From the NCBI RefSeq assembly GCF_011040495.1, contig NZ_CP049037.1, forward strand, positions 3,720,001-3,784,000: 64,000 bases of DNA. The letters are read 5' to 3'. The position numbers and the translations under genes are program-made. This DNA is from Pseudohalocynthiibacter aestuariivivens (GTDB taxonomy: Bacteria > Pseudomonadota > Alphaproteobacteria > Rhodobacterales > Rhodobacteraceae). Each line of letters begins with the position of its first letter. The first letter of the stretch is position 1. The notes beneath the pieces were generated by a model. That model was not told where the DNA came from. It saw nothing but the letters and a program-made list of their open reading frames with translations, and did no database searches. Of this stretch, positions 8,813 through 18,257 are shown one piece after another.

Positions 8813-9280
8813 ATGATTGATTGGGTCTTTATCGCGATTGCTGTCGCGTTCGGGGGCGATGATGCTGGCGGGGGCGAGCCACCGGCGCAAGATGCGGTTT
8901 TTCTGGCCGAACCACAGACGGCCTCGGGTAAGTTTACCACCGCCACGGAAGTGAAGCCGATTTTGGGCATGACCAAGGGCAACTGGGTCGCGGTGCGTGA
9001 ATATGACGGTCAGGATCTGCTCTATTTCACGCATTTGCTGAGCTGGCGCTGCGGGCTGCACCAGATCCGCTATAGCCTGAATGGTGGACCTGATCAGGTC
9101 TGGCCGATGTCACCTTGTCTGGACGGGACGTCGATGCCGAATGCAATCCGCACCGAGGATGGCATGCCCTATATCGCGCAACCTCTGGGCAGTATCGGAT
9201 CGGTGCGGGTGGAATTGCTCTATGATGATCTGAGCGAAGAATCGGCGGAGTTTTCACGCAGTGACGTGCTGATGCCCTGA
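8813..9280 (+). CDS. Conserved hypothetical protein, possibly exported
   Basis: A 155-residue protein starting at an ATG with AAGGAGA upstream. The first dozen residues are hydrophobic (WVFIAIAVAFG) and the next stretch is Gly/Asp-rich, which could be a weak signal sequence. The mature part holds paired cysteines (RCGLHQI and SPCLDGT) that could form a disulfide in the periplasm, plus several aromatic strand-like segments. I do not recognise a family. It is divergent from the glycosyltransferase-like gene. Confidence 0.7.
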   Translation: MIDWVFIAIAVAFGGDDAGGGEPPAQDAVFLAEPQTASGKFTTATEVKPILGMTKGNWVAVREYDGQDLLYFTHLLSWRCGLHQIRYSLNGGPDQVWPMSPCLDGTSMPNAIRTEDGMPYIAQPLGSIGSVRVELLYDDLSEESAEFSRSDVLMP

Positions 9281-9500
9281 GCTGTATAGGCAATTGCGCG
9301 CCGCATGAACCGCCGCTGCACCGCGCGTTGACCAAGCGTCATCGAATGTTCCGGGATGGTGTCAAAAGCCCATGGTTTTCACTTCTTCAGGCGCGATCGG
9401 GGGAACGATCATCTGTTTTTGGAGCGGATGTCACAAAAATTTCCTTTGAGAAAGCATCCGATCACATCTAGCCTCATGCAAAAAATGGGAGAATGACGAT

Positions 9501-10475
9501 ATGAAACTGACTTCAACACTTTTGTCGGGCGTGGCGCTGGCGTTCAGCATGACGCTCGGCGGGGCGGCTGCCGCACAAGATTGCCCGCATGGTACACTGG
9601 ACAAACGGTTCTGCGACACCGACGGCGACCTGATCGCGGACACACCCACGGATGAGGCGCAGCAGCTTGACCCCGACACGCTGATCTTTGCCTATACCCC
9701 GGTCGAGGATCCAGCGGTCTACAAAGAAGCATGGGCCGATTTTCTGACCCATCTGGAAGAGGCGACCGGCAAGGATGTCGTGTTTTTCCCGGTTCAGTCC
9801 AACGCAGCCCAGATCGAGGCGATGCGCTCGGGGCGGCTGCATATTGCGGGTTTCAACACTGGATCGAATCCACTGGCTGTGAACTGCGCGGGCTTCTCGC
9901 CGTTCACCATCATGGCGTCAGAGGACGGCAGCTTTGGTTACGAGATGGAAATCCTGACCTACCCCGGTTCAGGGATCGAAAAGGTTGAGGATATCAAGGG
10001 CAAGCAGCTGGCCTTTACCTCGCCCACGTCGAATTCGGGCTTCAAGGCACCATCGGCGATTTTGAAAAGCGATTTCGACCTGCTGCCAGATCGCGATTTT
10101 GAGCCGGTCTATTCGGGCAAGCACGACAACTCAATCCTTGGCGTTGCCAACAAGGACTATCCGGCGGCGTCCATCGCCAACTCGGTTTTGGCGCGTATGC
10201 TGAAGCGGGATGTGGTGACAGAGGATCAACTGGTGTCGATCTACAAATCGCAGACCTTCCCGACCACGGGTTACGGGGTCGTCTACAATCTGAAACCAGA
10301 GTTGCAGGACAAAATCCGCGCGGCATTCTTTGACTTTGATTGGGCTGGCACCAGCCTGGAAGAAGAATTCAGCAAGAACGGCGAAGCCCAGTTCATCGAG
10401 ATCGACTACAAGTCGTACTGGGATGTGATCCGCAAGATCGACTCGGCCAACGACGTCAGCTACGCTTGCGAATAA
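9501..10475 (+). CDS. phnD: Phosphonate-type ABC transporter substrate-binding protein
   Basis: A 324-residue periplasmic binding protein with a clear Sec signal peptide (MKLTSTLLSG to about AAAAQ). It has the PhnD pattern: FAYTPVEDP, VQSNAAQIEAMRSGRLHIAGF, and the ligand-loop region LAFTSPTSNSGFKAPS. It would capture a phosphonate, phosphite or similar oxyanion for the transporter encoded directly downstream. GGGAGAATG lies just before the ATG. The 220-base upstream gap holds the promoter. The true ligand cannot be read from sequence. Confidence 0.94.
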   Translation: MKLTSTLLSGVALAFSMTLGGAAAAQDCPHGTLDKRFCDTDGDLIADTPTDEAQQLDPDTLIFAYTPVEDPAVYKEAWADFLTHLEEATGKDVVFFPVQSNAAQIEAMRSGRLHIAGFNTGSNPLAVNCAGFSPFTIMASEDGSFGYEMEILTYPGSGIEKVEDIKGKQLAFTSPTSNSGFKAPSAILKSDFDLLPDRDFEPVYSGKHDNSILGVANKDYPAASIANSVLARMLKRDVVTEDQLVSIYKSQTFPTTGYGVVYNLKPELQDKIRAAFFDFDWAGTSLEEEFSKNGEAQFIEIDYKSYWDVIRKIDSANDVSYACE

Positions 10476-10493
10476 CACCAAACTGAGTAACGG

Positions 10494-10523
10494 CAAGGGG
10501 CGGCCCGAGAGGACCGCCCCTTG
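10494..10523 (+). promoter_or_regulatory. Intercistronic hairpin between phnD and phnC
   Basis: A perfect 10-bp stem (CAAGGGGCGG pairing with CCGCCCCTTG) with a 10-base loop sits 18 bases after the phnD stop. No T-run follows. Structures like this after a binding-protein gene usually block 3' exonucleases or partly terminate, giving more binding protein than permease. Confidence 0.7.
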
Positions 10524-10555
10524 GCTATGTTGAATTCAGCGCCGGGAGGGCGTGC

Positions 10556-11356
10556 ATGCTGCGGCTTGAAAAGCTAACCAAGACATACAAAACCGGGGAT
10601 CAGGCGCTGAAGGCGGTCGAGCTGGAGGTGCCCGAGGGGCAGGTTCTGGCCCTCATCGGTCCATCGGGCGCGGGTAAATCCACGCTGATCCGCTGTATCA
10701 ACCGGTTGGTCGAGCCGTCGTCGGGCAAGGTGTATCTCGGCGATGTCGAATTGACCGGGCTTTCTTCTGGTGGATTGCGCAAAGAACGCCGTCGCATGGG
10801 GATGATTTTTCAGGAATATGCACTGGTCGAACGCCTGTCAGTGATGGAGAACGTCCTGTCGGGGCGTTTGGGCTATGTCAGTTTCTGGCGCAGTTTCCTG
10901 CGCAAGTACCCGCAATCGGATGTCGACGAGGCGTATCGCCTGCTGGACCGTGTCGGGCTGCTGGCGATGGCGGACAAGCGCGCCGATGAACTGTCGGGCG
11001 GACAACGGCAGCGCGTGGGCATTTGCCGGGCGTTGATCCAAGACCCGGCGCTGCTGCTGGTGGACGAACCCACCGCGTCGCTGGACCCCAAAACATCGCG
11101 GCAGATCATGCGGTTGGTGTGTGAGTTGTGCAAGGAGCGCGGACTGGCGGCGATCATCAATATCCACGATGTGGCACTGGCGCAGATGTTCGTGCAACGT
11201 GTGATCGGCCTGCGCGCCGGTGCGGTCGAATTTGATGGCCCGCCTGATGCGCTGACCCCTGATGTCCTGACCACGATCTATGGTGCTGAGGACTGGGAGG
11301 CGACGATCGACAAGGTCGACGATGACGATGACGATACGCCGGAGGCTGCTGAATGA
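10556..11356 (+). CDS. phnC: Phosphonate ABC transporter ATP-binding protein
   Basis: A 266-residue ABC ATPase with Walker [10 protein letters not shown] at about residues 35-43, signature [15 protein letters not shown] and Walker [14 protein letters not shown]. Overall pattern and neighbours mark it as PhnC, the energising subunit for phnD and the two permeases. The last 16 residues are an unusual run of acidic residues ([13 protein letters not shown]). Its stop overlaps the next start by four bases (ATGA), so translation is probably coupled. Confidence 0.95.
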   Translation: MLRLEKLTKTYKTGDQALKAVELEVPEGQVLALIGPSGAGKSTLIRCINRLVEPSSGKVYLGDVELTGLSSGGLRKERRRMGMIFQEYALVERLSVMENVLSGRLGYVSFWRSFLRKYPQSDVDEAYRLLDRVGLLAMADKRADELSGGQRQRVGICRALIQDPALLLVDEPTASLDPKTSRQIMRLVCELCKERGLAAIINIHDVALAQMFVQRVIGLRAGAVEFDGPPDALTPDVLTTIYGAEDWEATIDKVDDDDDDTPEAAE

Positions 11357-12165
11357 GCACCGAATTGGCGGCGATTGTCGGAAAACCGTGGAAAAAACCA
11401 CCATTTGTTCAGCGGCCTTGGTTGCGCTGGGCGCTGATGATCGGGTTTGCTGCCTATCTGGTGGCGGCGTTCCTGACGATAGACGTCAACTGGAGCCGCG
11501 TTTACGAGGGGTTGGAGCGCGGCAAGCAATTCGTGCTGGCCTTTACCAGCCCCGATTTCACCTCGCGATCAGGTGATATCTGGGACGGGATGCTGGAAAG
11601 CGTCATTATGACGGTGGCGGCATCCGTGGTGGGGATCGCCATTTCGATCCCCATCGCGCTGGGCGCAGCGCGCAACATCGCCCCGCTGCCGATCTATTTA
11701 ATCTGCCGGTCCATCATCGCGGTCAGCCGCGCGTTGCAAGAGATCATCGTGGCGATCCTGCTGGTTGCCATCTTTGGGTTCGGCCCGCTGGCTGGTTTCC
11801 TGACCCTCAGCTTTGCCACTATCGGGTTCCTGTCGAAATTGCTGGCGGAGGACATCGAAAGTATGGACCGGGTGCAGGCCGAGGCGATCAAGGCGTCAGG
11901 CGCGAAATGGTCCCAATGGATCAACTACGGGGTGCAACCGCAGGTCATGCCGCGTCTGATCGGTCTGTCAATGTACCGGATCGATATCAATTTCCGCGAA
12001 AGCGCCATTCTGGGCCTTGTGGGGGCAGGGGGCATTGGGGCGACGCTGAACACCGCATTCGACCGCTACGAATATGATACGGCAGCAGCGATCCTGCTGA
12101 TCATCATCGGGGTGGTGATGGCGCTGGAATACCTGTCTGGGATCATCCGCGAGAGGGTTCAGTAA
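11353..12165 (+). CDS. phnE: Phosphonate ABC transporter permease (first of two)
   Basis: A 270-residue inner-membrane permease. The binding-protein-dependent transport motif [14 protein letters not shown] (EAA loop), [16 protein letters not shown] and several hydrophobic helices are visible. These are characteristic of PhnE. It overlaps phnC by four bases and abuts the second permease, whose ATG shares its last base. The pair is expected to form a heterodimeric channel. Confidence 0.94.
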   Translation: MSTELAAIVGKPWKKPPFVQRPWLRWALMIGFAAYLVAAFLTIDVNWSRVYEGLERGKQFVLAFTSPDFTSRSGDIWDGMLESVIMTVAASVVGIAISIPIALGAARNIAPLPIYLICRSIIAVSRALQEIIVAILLVAIFGFGPLAGFLTLSFATIGFLSKLLAEDIESMDRVQAEAIKASGAKWSQWINYGVQPQVMPRLIGLSMYRIDINFRESAILGLVGAGGIGATLNTAFDRYEYDTAAAILLIIIGVVMALEYLSGIIRERVQ

Positions 12166-12980
12166 TGCCGATGCGCGAAGCAGGGGGCCAGAAACTCTGG
12201 CAGCGTCGGACGGGGCGTGAATCGCTCTTTCACTGGGTGCTGTGGCTGATCGGGATCGCGATATTCGCCTATTGCTGGCAACAGATTTCAGAGGCCACGA
12301 CGTGGTTCTTTGTCTGGGATGCGCCGCGCATTGCGGGCGATATCTGGGATCGGGCGACCCCGCCAAAGTGGGAATATATCACCCAGTTGGGTGAGCCGAT
12401 CTGGGATACGCTGAACATCGCCACGCTGGGCACGATCATCGCGCTGCTGCTGGCGGTGCCGGTCGCGTTCCTCGCGGCGCGCAACACCACGCCATCGCGG
12501 GTGTTTATCCGTCCCGTCGCGCTCTTGATTATCGTCTCGACCCGGTCGATCAATTCGTTGATCTGGGCGCTCCTGCTGATTGCGATCATCGGGCCGGGTG
12601 TCTTTGCCGGGGTGGTGGCGATCGCGATCCGCTCGATCGGGTTCTGTGCCAAACTGTTGTATGAGGCGATCGAAGAGATCGACCAGACCCAAGTGGAGGC
12701 GATCACGGCCACAGGTGCATCGCGCTGGCAGGTGATGGCATATGGGATATTGCCGCAGATCATGCCCGCATTTGCCGGGATTGCGGTGTTTCGCTGGGAC
12801 ATCAACATTCGCGAATCGACGGTGTTGGGCTTGGTCGGGGCCGGGGGTATCGGGCTGCAACTGTCGGCATCACTGAATGTACTGGCATGGCCACAGGTGT
12901 CATTGATTCTGTTGGTGATCCTGATGGCTGTTGTGATCTCTGAATGGGTTTCGGCCAAAGTGCGCGGCGCGATCATCTGA
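12165..12980 (+). CDS. phnE: Phosphonate ABC transporter permease (second of two)
   Basis: A 271-residue paralogue of the preceding permease, with the matching EAA loop (EAITATGASRWQVM) and [19 protein letters not shown]. Two PhnE genes in tandem are common in alphaproteobacterial Phn-type transporters. The gene ends 28 bases before the HAD gene, which probably belongs to the same operon. No C-P lyase genes (phnGHIJKLM) or phosphonatase follow in the window. Confidence 0.94.
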   Translation: MPMREAGGQKLWQRRTGRESLFHWVLWLIGIAIFAYCWQQISEATTWFFVWDAPRIAGDIWDRATPPKWEYITQLGEPIWDTLNIATLGTIIALLLAVPVAFLAARNTTPSRVFIRPVALLIIVSTRSINSLIWALLLIAIIGPGVFAGVVAIAIRSIGFCAKLLYEAIEEIDQTQVEAITATGASRWQVMAYGILPQIMPAFAGIAVFRWDINIRESTVLGLVGAGGIGLQLSASLNVLAWPQVSLILLVILMAVVISEWVSAKVRGAII

Positions 12981-13007
12981 CGCGATGCTTTAGGCACAGG
13001 ACCGACT

Positions 13008-13904
13008 ATGACCACAGAGCTACAGGACACATTCTCTGTCTTTGACCGATACGAAGCGATCCGTGACCGATTGCCTGTGGCGTCGGGATGTGGGCGCAAT
13101 CAAGCCATCGGGTCGTTGATGGATATCACAGACCGCGTGGACGTCTTTGTGTTCGATGCGTTCGGGGTGCTGAATGTCGGTGAAACCCCAATACCGGGCG
13201 CAGCGGAACGGCTGGACCAATTGCGCGCCGCTGGCTGCCAGATCCGCGTATTGACCAATGCCGCCAGCTATGACCGTGCCGGGGCCATCGCCAAGTTCAA
13301 GCGGCTGGGCATGACGCTGCACGATGATGAAATCATCACCAGCCGCGAGGCCGCTTTGACCGCCGCCGGACCGCACCACTGGGGCGTGATTGCCGCCAAA
13401 GGGGATGCACTGGGCGATGTGCCGGGCACCGTCACCCGATTGGGCGACGAAGTGGCGGATTATGATGCCGTCGACGGCGTTCTGTTCCTGTCGGCTGCGG
13501 ACTGGAACCCGGCCCGTCAGGCCAAGCTGGAAGCCGCGCTGATCCATCGCCCCAGACCGGTGCTGATTGCGAATGCCGATCTGGTCGCGCCACGCGATGA
13601 CGGGTTTTCGCTGGAACCGGGGTATTTTGGCCATTTGATCGCAGACCGGACACAGGCCGCGGTCAGTTTCTATGGCAAACCCTTCGGCGATGTCTTTGCC
13701 ATGGTCAGGGCAACGCTGGACGGTGTCACAGCAGAGCGGATCGCGATGTGTGGCGATTCATTGCATACCGATATTCTGGGCGCCCGTGTGGCAGGCTGGC
13801 AATCGGTGCTGGTCACGCAAGACGGATTGTTTGCAGGGACCGATATCGCGGCGTTCTGCGCACGTTCCGGGATTCATGCGGATTGGCAGCTGGGCCGGAT
13901 TTGA
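13008..13904 (+). CDS. HAD-IIA family hydrolase in the phn transporter operon
   Basis: A 298-residue haloacid dehalogenase superfamily protein. Motif I is FVFDAFGVLNVG, with the nucleophile at Asp50. Motif II is VLTNAAS, motif III is the Lys in SFYGKPFGDVF, and motif IV is MCGDSLHTDILGA. The usual general-acid Asp two residues after the nucleophile is Phe, as in some class IIA members that carry DxWG or DxFG. Its place behind phnCDEE suggests it acts on the imported phosphorus compound or a downstream phosphate ester; that is inference. A simple sugar-phosphatase role is possible. Confidence 0.85.
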   Translation: MTTELQDTFSVFDRYEAIRDRLPVASGCGRNQAIGSLMDITDRVDVFVFDAFGVLNVGETPIPGAAERLDQLRAAGCQIRVLTNAASYDRAGAIAKFKRLGMTLHDDEIITSREAALTAAGPHHWGVIAAKGDALGDVPGTVTRLGDEVADYDAVDGVLFLSAADWNPARQAKLEAALIHRPRPVLIANADLVAPRDDGFSLEPGYFGHLIADRTQAAVSFYGKPFGDVFAMVRATLDGVTAERIAMCGDSLHTDILGARVAGWQSVLVTQDGLFAGTDIAAFCARSGIHADWQLGRI

Positions 13905-13935
13905 TGCGGCGTGCCATGTTAAGGCAGGATCGCGC

Positions 13936-14493
13936 TCAGGTCTCGGGGTAGGTCGCAAGAATCAACTTGTCACGCAACTGCGCCCGATCAGGCAGTGATA
14001 GCCCGCACAGATCGGCAAGCCAGACACCGTCAACGGCCAAGCGGACGACCGCCAGATCCATGCTGCCATCGGTGTGCTGACCTTTGTCGAGCCATGTGTC
14101 GAACCATTCTGCCCACATCGTACGGAGCCTGGGATCGACGAGCAATAACACCGACAGGGCCGACAACAGCCCGCCTTTTTCATTGGGATCCATATCAAAG
14201 ATTTCGATTACGTAAGCGCGGGTAAATGACCCCTGCGGCGTCGGATCGGCCTGCGCGCGCGCATGAAGGCTGTTTTCCAGATCATTCAGCAAGTCCTGAA
14301 ACACGGCCTCGATCAACGCTTGTTTGTTGGGGAAGTGGTGGGTCAACCCCCCCTTTGTGACGCCCGCGGCATCTGCGACGGCCTGAACTGTGACGGCTGC
14401 CATACCTTGCTCGACAGCGAGGCGAGCAGCCTGATCCAACAGGGCGCGGCGCACGGTCTCGGGCTGTTTTTTGCGATGGTAGAGGTTTTTCAT
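13936..14493 (-). CDS. TetR family transcriptional regulator, likely for the SMR pump
   Basis: A 185-residue TetR-type repressor with an N-terminal helix-turn-helix (VQAVADAAGVTKGGLTHHFPNKQALIEAV, about residues 34-62) and an all-helical ligand domain. Its start lies one base after the stop of the upstream SMR transporter gene on the same strand, so the two form an operon. The likely role is autoregulation of the pump in response to its substrates. A palindrome upstream of the operon is the candidate binding site. Confidence 0.92.
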   Translation of the reverse strand: MKNLYHRKKQPETVRRALLDQAARLAVEQGMAAVTVQAVADAAGVTKGGLTHHFPNKQALIEAVFQDLLNDLENSLHARAQADPTPQGSFTRAYVIEIFDMDPNEKGGLLSALSVLLLVDPRLRTMWAEWFDTWLDKGQHTDGSMDLAVVRLAVDGVWLADLCGLSLPDRAQLRDKLILATYPET

Positions 14494-14494
14494 G

Positions 14495-14839
14495 TCAGTG
14501 TGTTGCGCTGTTGGACAGCAGGTTCATTACAAGTACGCCGGAAACGATCAAGCCGATACCCACGATCGCCCAGACATCCAGCGTGAAACGAAAAACGACC
14601 ACGCTGATGATGCTTGTCAGAATGATCCCGAGGCCGCCCCAAATCGCGTATGCAACACCAAGCGGGATGGCTCTGAGTGCCAGCGAAAGAAAAAACAACG
14701 ATGCGGCGAAGCATACGATCATGCCGATAGTGGGGAGCGCGCGCGTGAATTGCTCTGATCGCTGAAGGAGCGATGTTCCGGTCACCTCGCAGACGATGGC
14801 CGTCGCGAGTGCTGCGTAAGCTGTAAAGATCGGGTTCAT
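14495..14839 (-). CDS. Small multidrug resistance (SMR) transporter, EmrE/SugE type
   Basis: A 114-residue protein with four hydrophobic helices and the essential glutamate of the first helix in AIVCEVTGTSLLQRSEQF. GVAYAIWGGLGI is the family signature. It would exchange cationic drugs or guanidinium-type compounds for protons as a dimer. The ATG at 14839 fits the family length; the open frame extends 29 codons further upstream into non-homologous sequence. Confidence 0.93.
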   Translation of the reverse strand: MNPIFTAYAALATAIVCEVTGTSLLQRSEQFTRALPTIGMIVCFAASLFFLSLALRAIPLGVAYAIWGGLGIILTSIISVVVFRFTLDVWAIVGIGLIVSGVLVMNLLSNSATH

Positions 14840-14874
14840 GATTCGGCCTCTTGGTCCTGTGATGCCCGTTAGAT

Positions 14875-14888
14875 ACCGAACGTTTGGT
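14875..14888 (-). promoter_or_regulatory. Near-perfect palindrome upstream of the SMR-tetR operon
   Basis: ACCGAACGTTTGGT is a 14-bp inverted repeat with a single mismatched pair. It starts 36 bases upstream of the pump start codon, where a promoter would lie. It is the best candidate operator for the TetR protein encoded in this operon; binding is inferred. Confidence 0.45.
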
Positions 14889-15086
14889 TTCTTTGGAAGG
14901 GCTGAAACACACGGAGCCTCGCGCATGATCTTGTTTTCAGGTGATTATGCGTGTCGGATCACGGCACCAGAAGAAAACGTCGCAAGCCGGAAGAGGGCGG
15001 AGCAGCGTGGCGTATCTTCGCCGTCGCGACCATTCCGAACGCTGCTGTTGGGGAAGGGGGGCTGTCCGCGCGGCGCGCAGTCCCGG

Positions 15087-15524
15087 TCAGGTCATAAGCG
15101 CGTCAAAAGCACTGCGGCGGCGACCGCTGATCGTACTTGGGCGGCGCGTGGTCCGGTCTACATAGACATGGACAAAGAACCCTTCGGCCGAGGCCGCTGG
15201 TTCGTGATTGCGGAACAGGCCGATTTCAAACCGAACCGACGTGGAACCGAGATGCCCGATCCTCAGACCTGCATGAACCGTGTCCGGAAAGCCCATCTCA
15301 GCGAAATATTTACAGCCGGTTTCCACGACGAGGCCAAAGCTGTCGCTGGTTTTCGGATCAAGCAGCCCTCCTTCGATCAGCCAGCCATTCACCGCAGTAT
15401 CGAACAGCGAATAATGCACCACGTTGTTCATGTGGCCATAAACGTCATTGTCCATCCAGCGCGTCGTGATCTGGCGAAAGACGCGATAGTCGGCGCGGGT
15501 CGCGCGGGGGGCTGCCATCACCAC
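15087..15524 (-). CDS. Acyl-CoA thioesterase (4HBT hotdog fold)
   Basis: A 145-residue single-hotdog protein with the 4-hydroxybenzoyl-CoA thioesterase motif TRWMDNDVYGHMNNVVHY near the N-terminus; the Asp in the DNDVYGHMNN segment is the expected catalytic residue. It would release CoA from an acyl-CoA. It is the last gene of the long catabolic operon and overlaps the preceding iron alcohol dehydrogenase gene by seven bases. In a furoate-like pathway its substrate could be 2-oxoglutaryl-CoA, but this is speculation. Confidence 0.9.
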   Translation of the reverse strand: MVMAAPRATRADYRVFRQITTRWMDNDVYGHMNNVVHYSLFDTAVNGWLIEGGLLDPKTSDSFGLVVETGCKYFAEMGFPDTVHAGLRIGHLGSTSVRFEIGLFRNHEPAASAEGFFVHVYVDRTTRRPSTISGRRRSAFDALMT

Positions 15525-16678
15525 GCCGCCTGGTAGACTGCCAGTGCGTCCTGCTCTGACATTTCGCGCGGATTGTTCACCAGTAACCGGGTCTGGAGCA
15601 TCGCGTCTGAGGCCATCTTGTTCAGCGCGGTTTCGGGGATGCCGACTTCGCGCAGGCGCGTCTGCATGCCCAACCGTTGGGACAGGTCGGCCAGCGCATC
15701 GATAAAGGCGGCGCAGCGCACCTGCCTGCCTTCGATCTCTGCCAGATGGGGAAAGGCGTCGGCGGCGATCTCGGCATAGGCACCGTAGGCGACGGGCGCG
15801 TTGAACCGCAGCACATGCGGCAAAACCAGCGCGTTTGACAGCCCGTGCGGGACATGGAACGTGCCGCCGATTGGATAGGCCAGCGCATGCACAGCAGCAA
15901 CCGGCGAATTGGCAAAGGCCTGTCCGGCCAGCATGGACCCCAGTAGCATCGCGCCACGCGCCTCGGCATTGCCGGGTTCCGCGACGACGGTTTCTATATT
16001 GGTCCCCAAGAGGCGCAACGCTTCGCGGGCGAGCATTTTGCTGAGCGGATTGTTATTGGCATTGGTCGAGGCATAAGCCTCGATTGCGTGTACCATCGCG
16101 TCAACACCCGTCGCGGCAGTAATCGGGGCAGGCAGACCCAGCGTCAGGTCGCAATCCAGAATGGCGATGTCGGGCAGCAGGATAGGCGTGGAAACACCGC
16201 GCTTTTCCTCGGCCCCGACGGTAATGATGGACACTGGTGTGACCTCGCTGCCGGTGCCGGCGGTGGTTGGGATCAGCACAAGTGGCAGGCGCGGTCCGCA
16301 AGCTTGTCCAACGCCCCATGCGCCGTCCAGATTCTCGCCTGATCCGAGCAGCAGCGCCGCAACCTTGGCCACGTCCAGCGACGATCCGCCGCCGAAACCG
16401 ATGACGCCCGTCACCTGCGCCGCACCTCCTGCGGCGGTCGCCGCTTCGAGCGTGGCACGAGAGGGGTCGGCCTCGACCTGATCGAACACAGTTACGGTGA
16501 TACCCGCCGCCTCAAGCGAGGCCAGAGCACCATTGCACAGTCCCAGTTTGCGCAGGCCTGGATCGGTGATGAACAGAACGTCCGTCCCCAGCGTCGACCC
16601 CGCGATTTCGGCCAGTTCAGCCGAGGCACCTGAGCGAAAAATGAGCGATTTCGTGGTGTTGAATATGAATGGTTGCAT
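15518..16678 (-). CDS. Iron-containing alcohol dehydrogenase
   Basis: A 386-residue group III (Fe) alcohol dehydrogenase. The N-terminal NAD-binding half carries GFGGGSSLDVAK and IPTTAGTGSEVTP; the C-terminal half has the metal ligands in DAMVHAIEAY and VHALAYPIGGTFHVPHG. The start ATG at 16678 follows directly on the ligase stop (seven bases) and matches family length; the frame is open 84 codons further but that part is not homologous. It oxidises an alcohol or reduces an aldehyde. Maleylacetate reductases share the fold, so the exact reaction is open. Confidence 0.92.
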   Translation of the reverse strand: MQPFIFNTTKSLIFRSGASAELAEIAGSTLGTDVLFITDPGLRKLGLCNGALASLEAAGITVTVFDQVEADPSRATLEAATAAGGAAQVTGVIGFGGGSSLDVAKVAALLLGSGENLDGAWGVGQACGPRLPLVLIPTTAGTGSEVTPVSIITVGAEEKRGVSTPILLPDIAILDCDLTLGLPAPITAATGVDAMVHAIEAYASTNANNNPLSKMLAREALRLLGTNIETVVAEPGNAEARGAMLLGSMLAGQAFANSPVAAVHALAYPIGGTFHVPHGLSNALVLPHVLRFNAPVAYGAYAEIAADAFPHLAEIEGRQVRCAAFIDALADLSQRLGMQTRLREVGIPETALNKMASDAMLQTRLLVNNPREMSEQDALAVYQAAW

Positions 16679-16685
16679 AAGGTCC

Positions 16686-18230
16686 TCAGGCATTTTCGGG
16701 TTGGGTATAGCCGTCACGCAAACGAAAGCGCATGATCTTGCCAGAGCCAGTCCGGGGAATCTCGGACACTGCGACGACATCATGCGGCAGTTTATAGTTT
16801 GACAGCGTTCGCGCGCAAAAATCTTTGACGGCTTGCAAGGTGGGCATTTCGGCCTCCGGTACGACAAAGGCGACTGGTACTTCGCCCAATGTTTCGTGCG
16901 GGATGCCGACGACGGCGCAATCGCGCACACCGGCCAGTTTCTGAACTGTATCCTCGACTTCGGCGGGCGCGATGTTTTGGCCGCCCCGGATGATCAGCTC
17001 CTTGAGCCGTCCGGTGATGGTCAGATAGCCCGATGCGTCTGACCGGGCGAGATCGCCGGTACGATACCATCCTGCCTTTAATGCGGCTTCAGTCGCCTCG
17101 GGTTTGCCATGATAGCCTTGCATGACGTTGGGGCCGCGCACGATCAGCTCGCCCTCATAGCCGAACGGCACGTCGTTGTCGTCGCTGTCGACCAACCGCA
17201 CGGCAAGGCCCGGCAGAGGTAGTCCGCAAGACCCCGGTATGCGCGCCGCATTGGCCCAGTTCATCGTGACCATGGTGGAGGTTTCCGTGATGCCATACCC
17301 ATCGAGCAGTTCGATGCCGAAGCTGTCCTCGAACGCGTCGTTCAGCGATGCGGGCATGATCGCGCCGGCAGACACGCAGCGGCGCACCGAATGGAAGGGG
17401 TTCCGGCCTTCCTCCTTTGCGGCCAGCATCAGGTAATGAAACATGGTCGGAACGCCCGGCATGATGGTAAAGCTGCCCTGTTCCAGCAGGTCCATCGCCT
17501 CGCGAGGCGAGAACCGTTCCATGACGTATTCGCTGGCACCGGTGGCGATGATCGACAGAACCGAAAAATTGAGTGCGTAGGAATGAAATAGCGGCAGTGG
17601 TGACAACACCCGGTCGTCAGGACCCAGCCCGACCACGGATGCCCAACAGGCCGCGTTGACCCAGAGCATCGAGCGCGTCGTCAGCATGACACCCTTGGGC
17701 TTGCCGGTTGTGCCAGAGGTGTAGACAATCATCGAGGTTGCGTCGATATCGTCGGGCGGTAGCGTGATACCCACAGCGGCTTCGGCGCACAGAGCCCGCA
17801 AATCGGGCCGTTCTGCGTTTGGGTCGTCGTCAGCCAGAATTGTGACATCGGGCACTGCGCCACCCAGCTCGGCCAGCGCGCCCGCTTTTTCGCTGCGCGT
17901 GATGAAAATGGCCACACCTGCATCTGCGACGCGGTAAGCCATTTCATCCTGCCGGGCATCATAGGCGATCGGCACCGCGATGCCGCCCGCGCGGATCGCG
18001 GCCAGAACCGAGACGATCCAATCGACGGAATTGGGCAGCCAGACGCCAACCGCGCCGCCCGGCTCCAGCCCCATCGCGCGATACTGGCTGGCCAGCGCCG
18101 CGACCTCTGCCGCGAGGGCGGCATAGGTGATGGCGCGATGCCGGTCATCGAACGCCACCTTGTCTGGATAGGCCGCCGCCTGTCGGGGCAAAAGCTCGGC
18201 CAGCGGGGCGATCAGGTCAGTGCGGATCAT
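16686..18230 (-). CDS. Acyl-CoA ligase (AMP-forming)
   Basis: A 514-residue ANL-superfamily enzyme: P-loop YTSGTTGKPKGVML (about residue 170), LLDGYGITE, YRTGDLARSDASGYLTITGR, and the catalytic lysine in RTGSGKIMRF near the C-terminus. It activates a carboxylic acid to its CoA thioester through an acyl-adenylate. It lies in the operon with a three-subunit molybdenum hydroxylase, a crotonase and a thioesterase, so its acid is presumably the substrate of that pathway. Benzoate, furoate and fatty acid ligases are not separable by eye. Confidence 0.93.
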   Translation of the reverse strand: MIRTDLIAPLAELLPRQAAAYPDKVAFDDRHRAITYAALAAEVAALASQYRAMGLEPGGAVGVWLPNSVDWIVSVLAAIRAGGIAVPIAYDARQDEMAYRVADAGVAIFITRSEKAGALAELGGAVPDVTILADDDPNAERPDLRALCAEAAVGITLPPDDIDATSMIVYTSGTTGKPKGVMLTTRSMLWVNAACWASVVGLGPDDRVLSPLPLFHSYALNFSVLSIIATGASEYVMERFSPREAMDLLEQGSFTIMPGVPTMFHYLMLAAKEEGRNPFHSVRRCVSAGAIMPASLNDAFEDSFGIELLDGYGITETSTMVTMNWANAARIPGSCGLPLPGLAVRLVDSDDNDVPFGYEGELIVRGPNVMQGYHGKPEATEAALKAGWYRTGDLARSDASGYLTITGRLKELIIRGGQNIAPAEVEDTVQKLAGVRDCAVVGIPHETLGEVPVAFVVPEAEMPTLQAVKDFCARTLSNYKLPHDVVAVSEIPRTGSGKIMRFRLRDGYTQPENA

Positions 18231-18257
18231 GTTGTTTCCTCCCTAATTGGTCTGCAA

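Noticed and set aside
9428..9445. Possible Pho box (ATGTCAC, four A, ATTTCCT) upstream of phnD
   Set aside because: The first half is close to the CTGTCAT half-site but the second half matches poorly, and I found no matching second copy. Not enough to call PhoB control.
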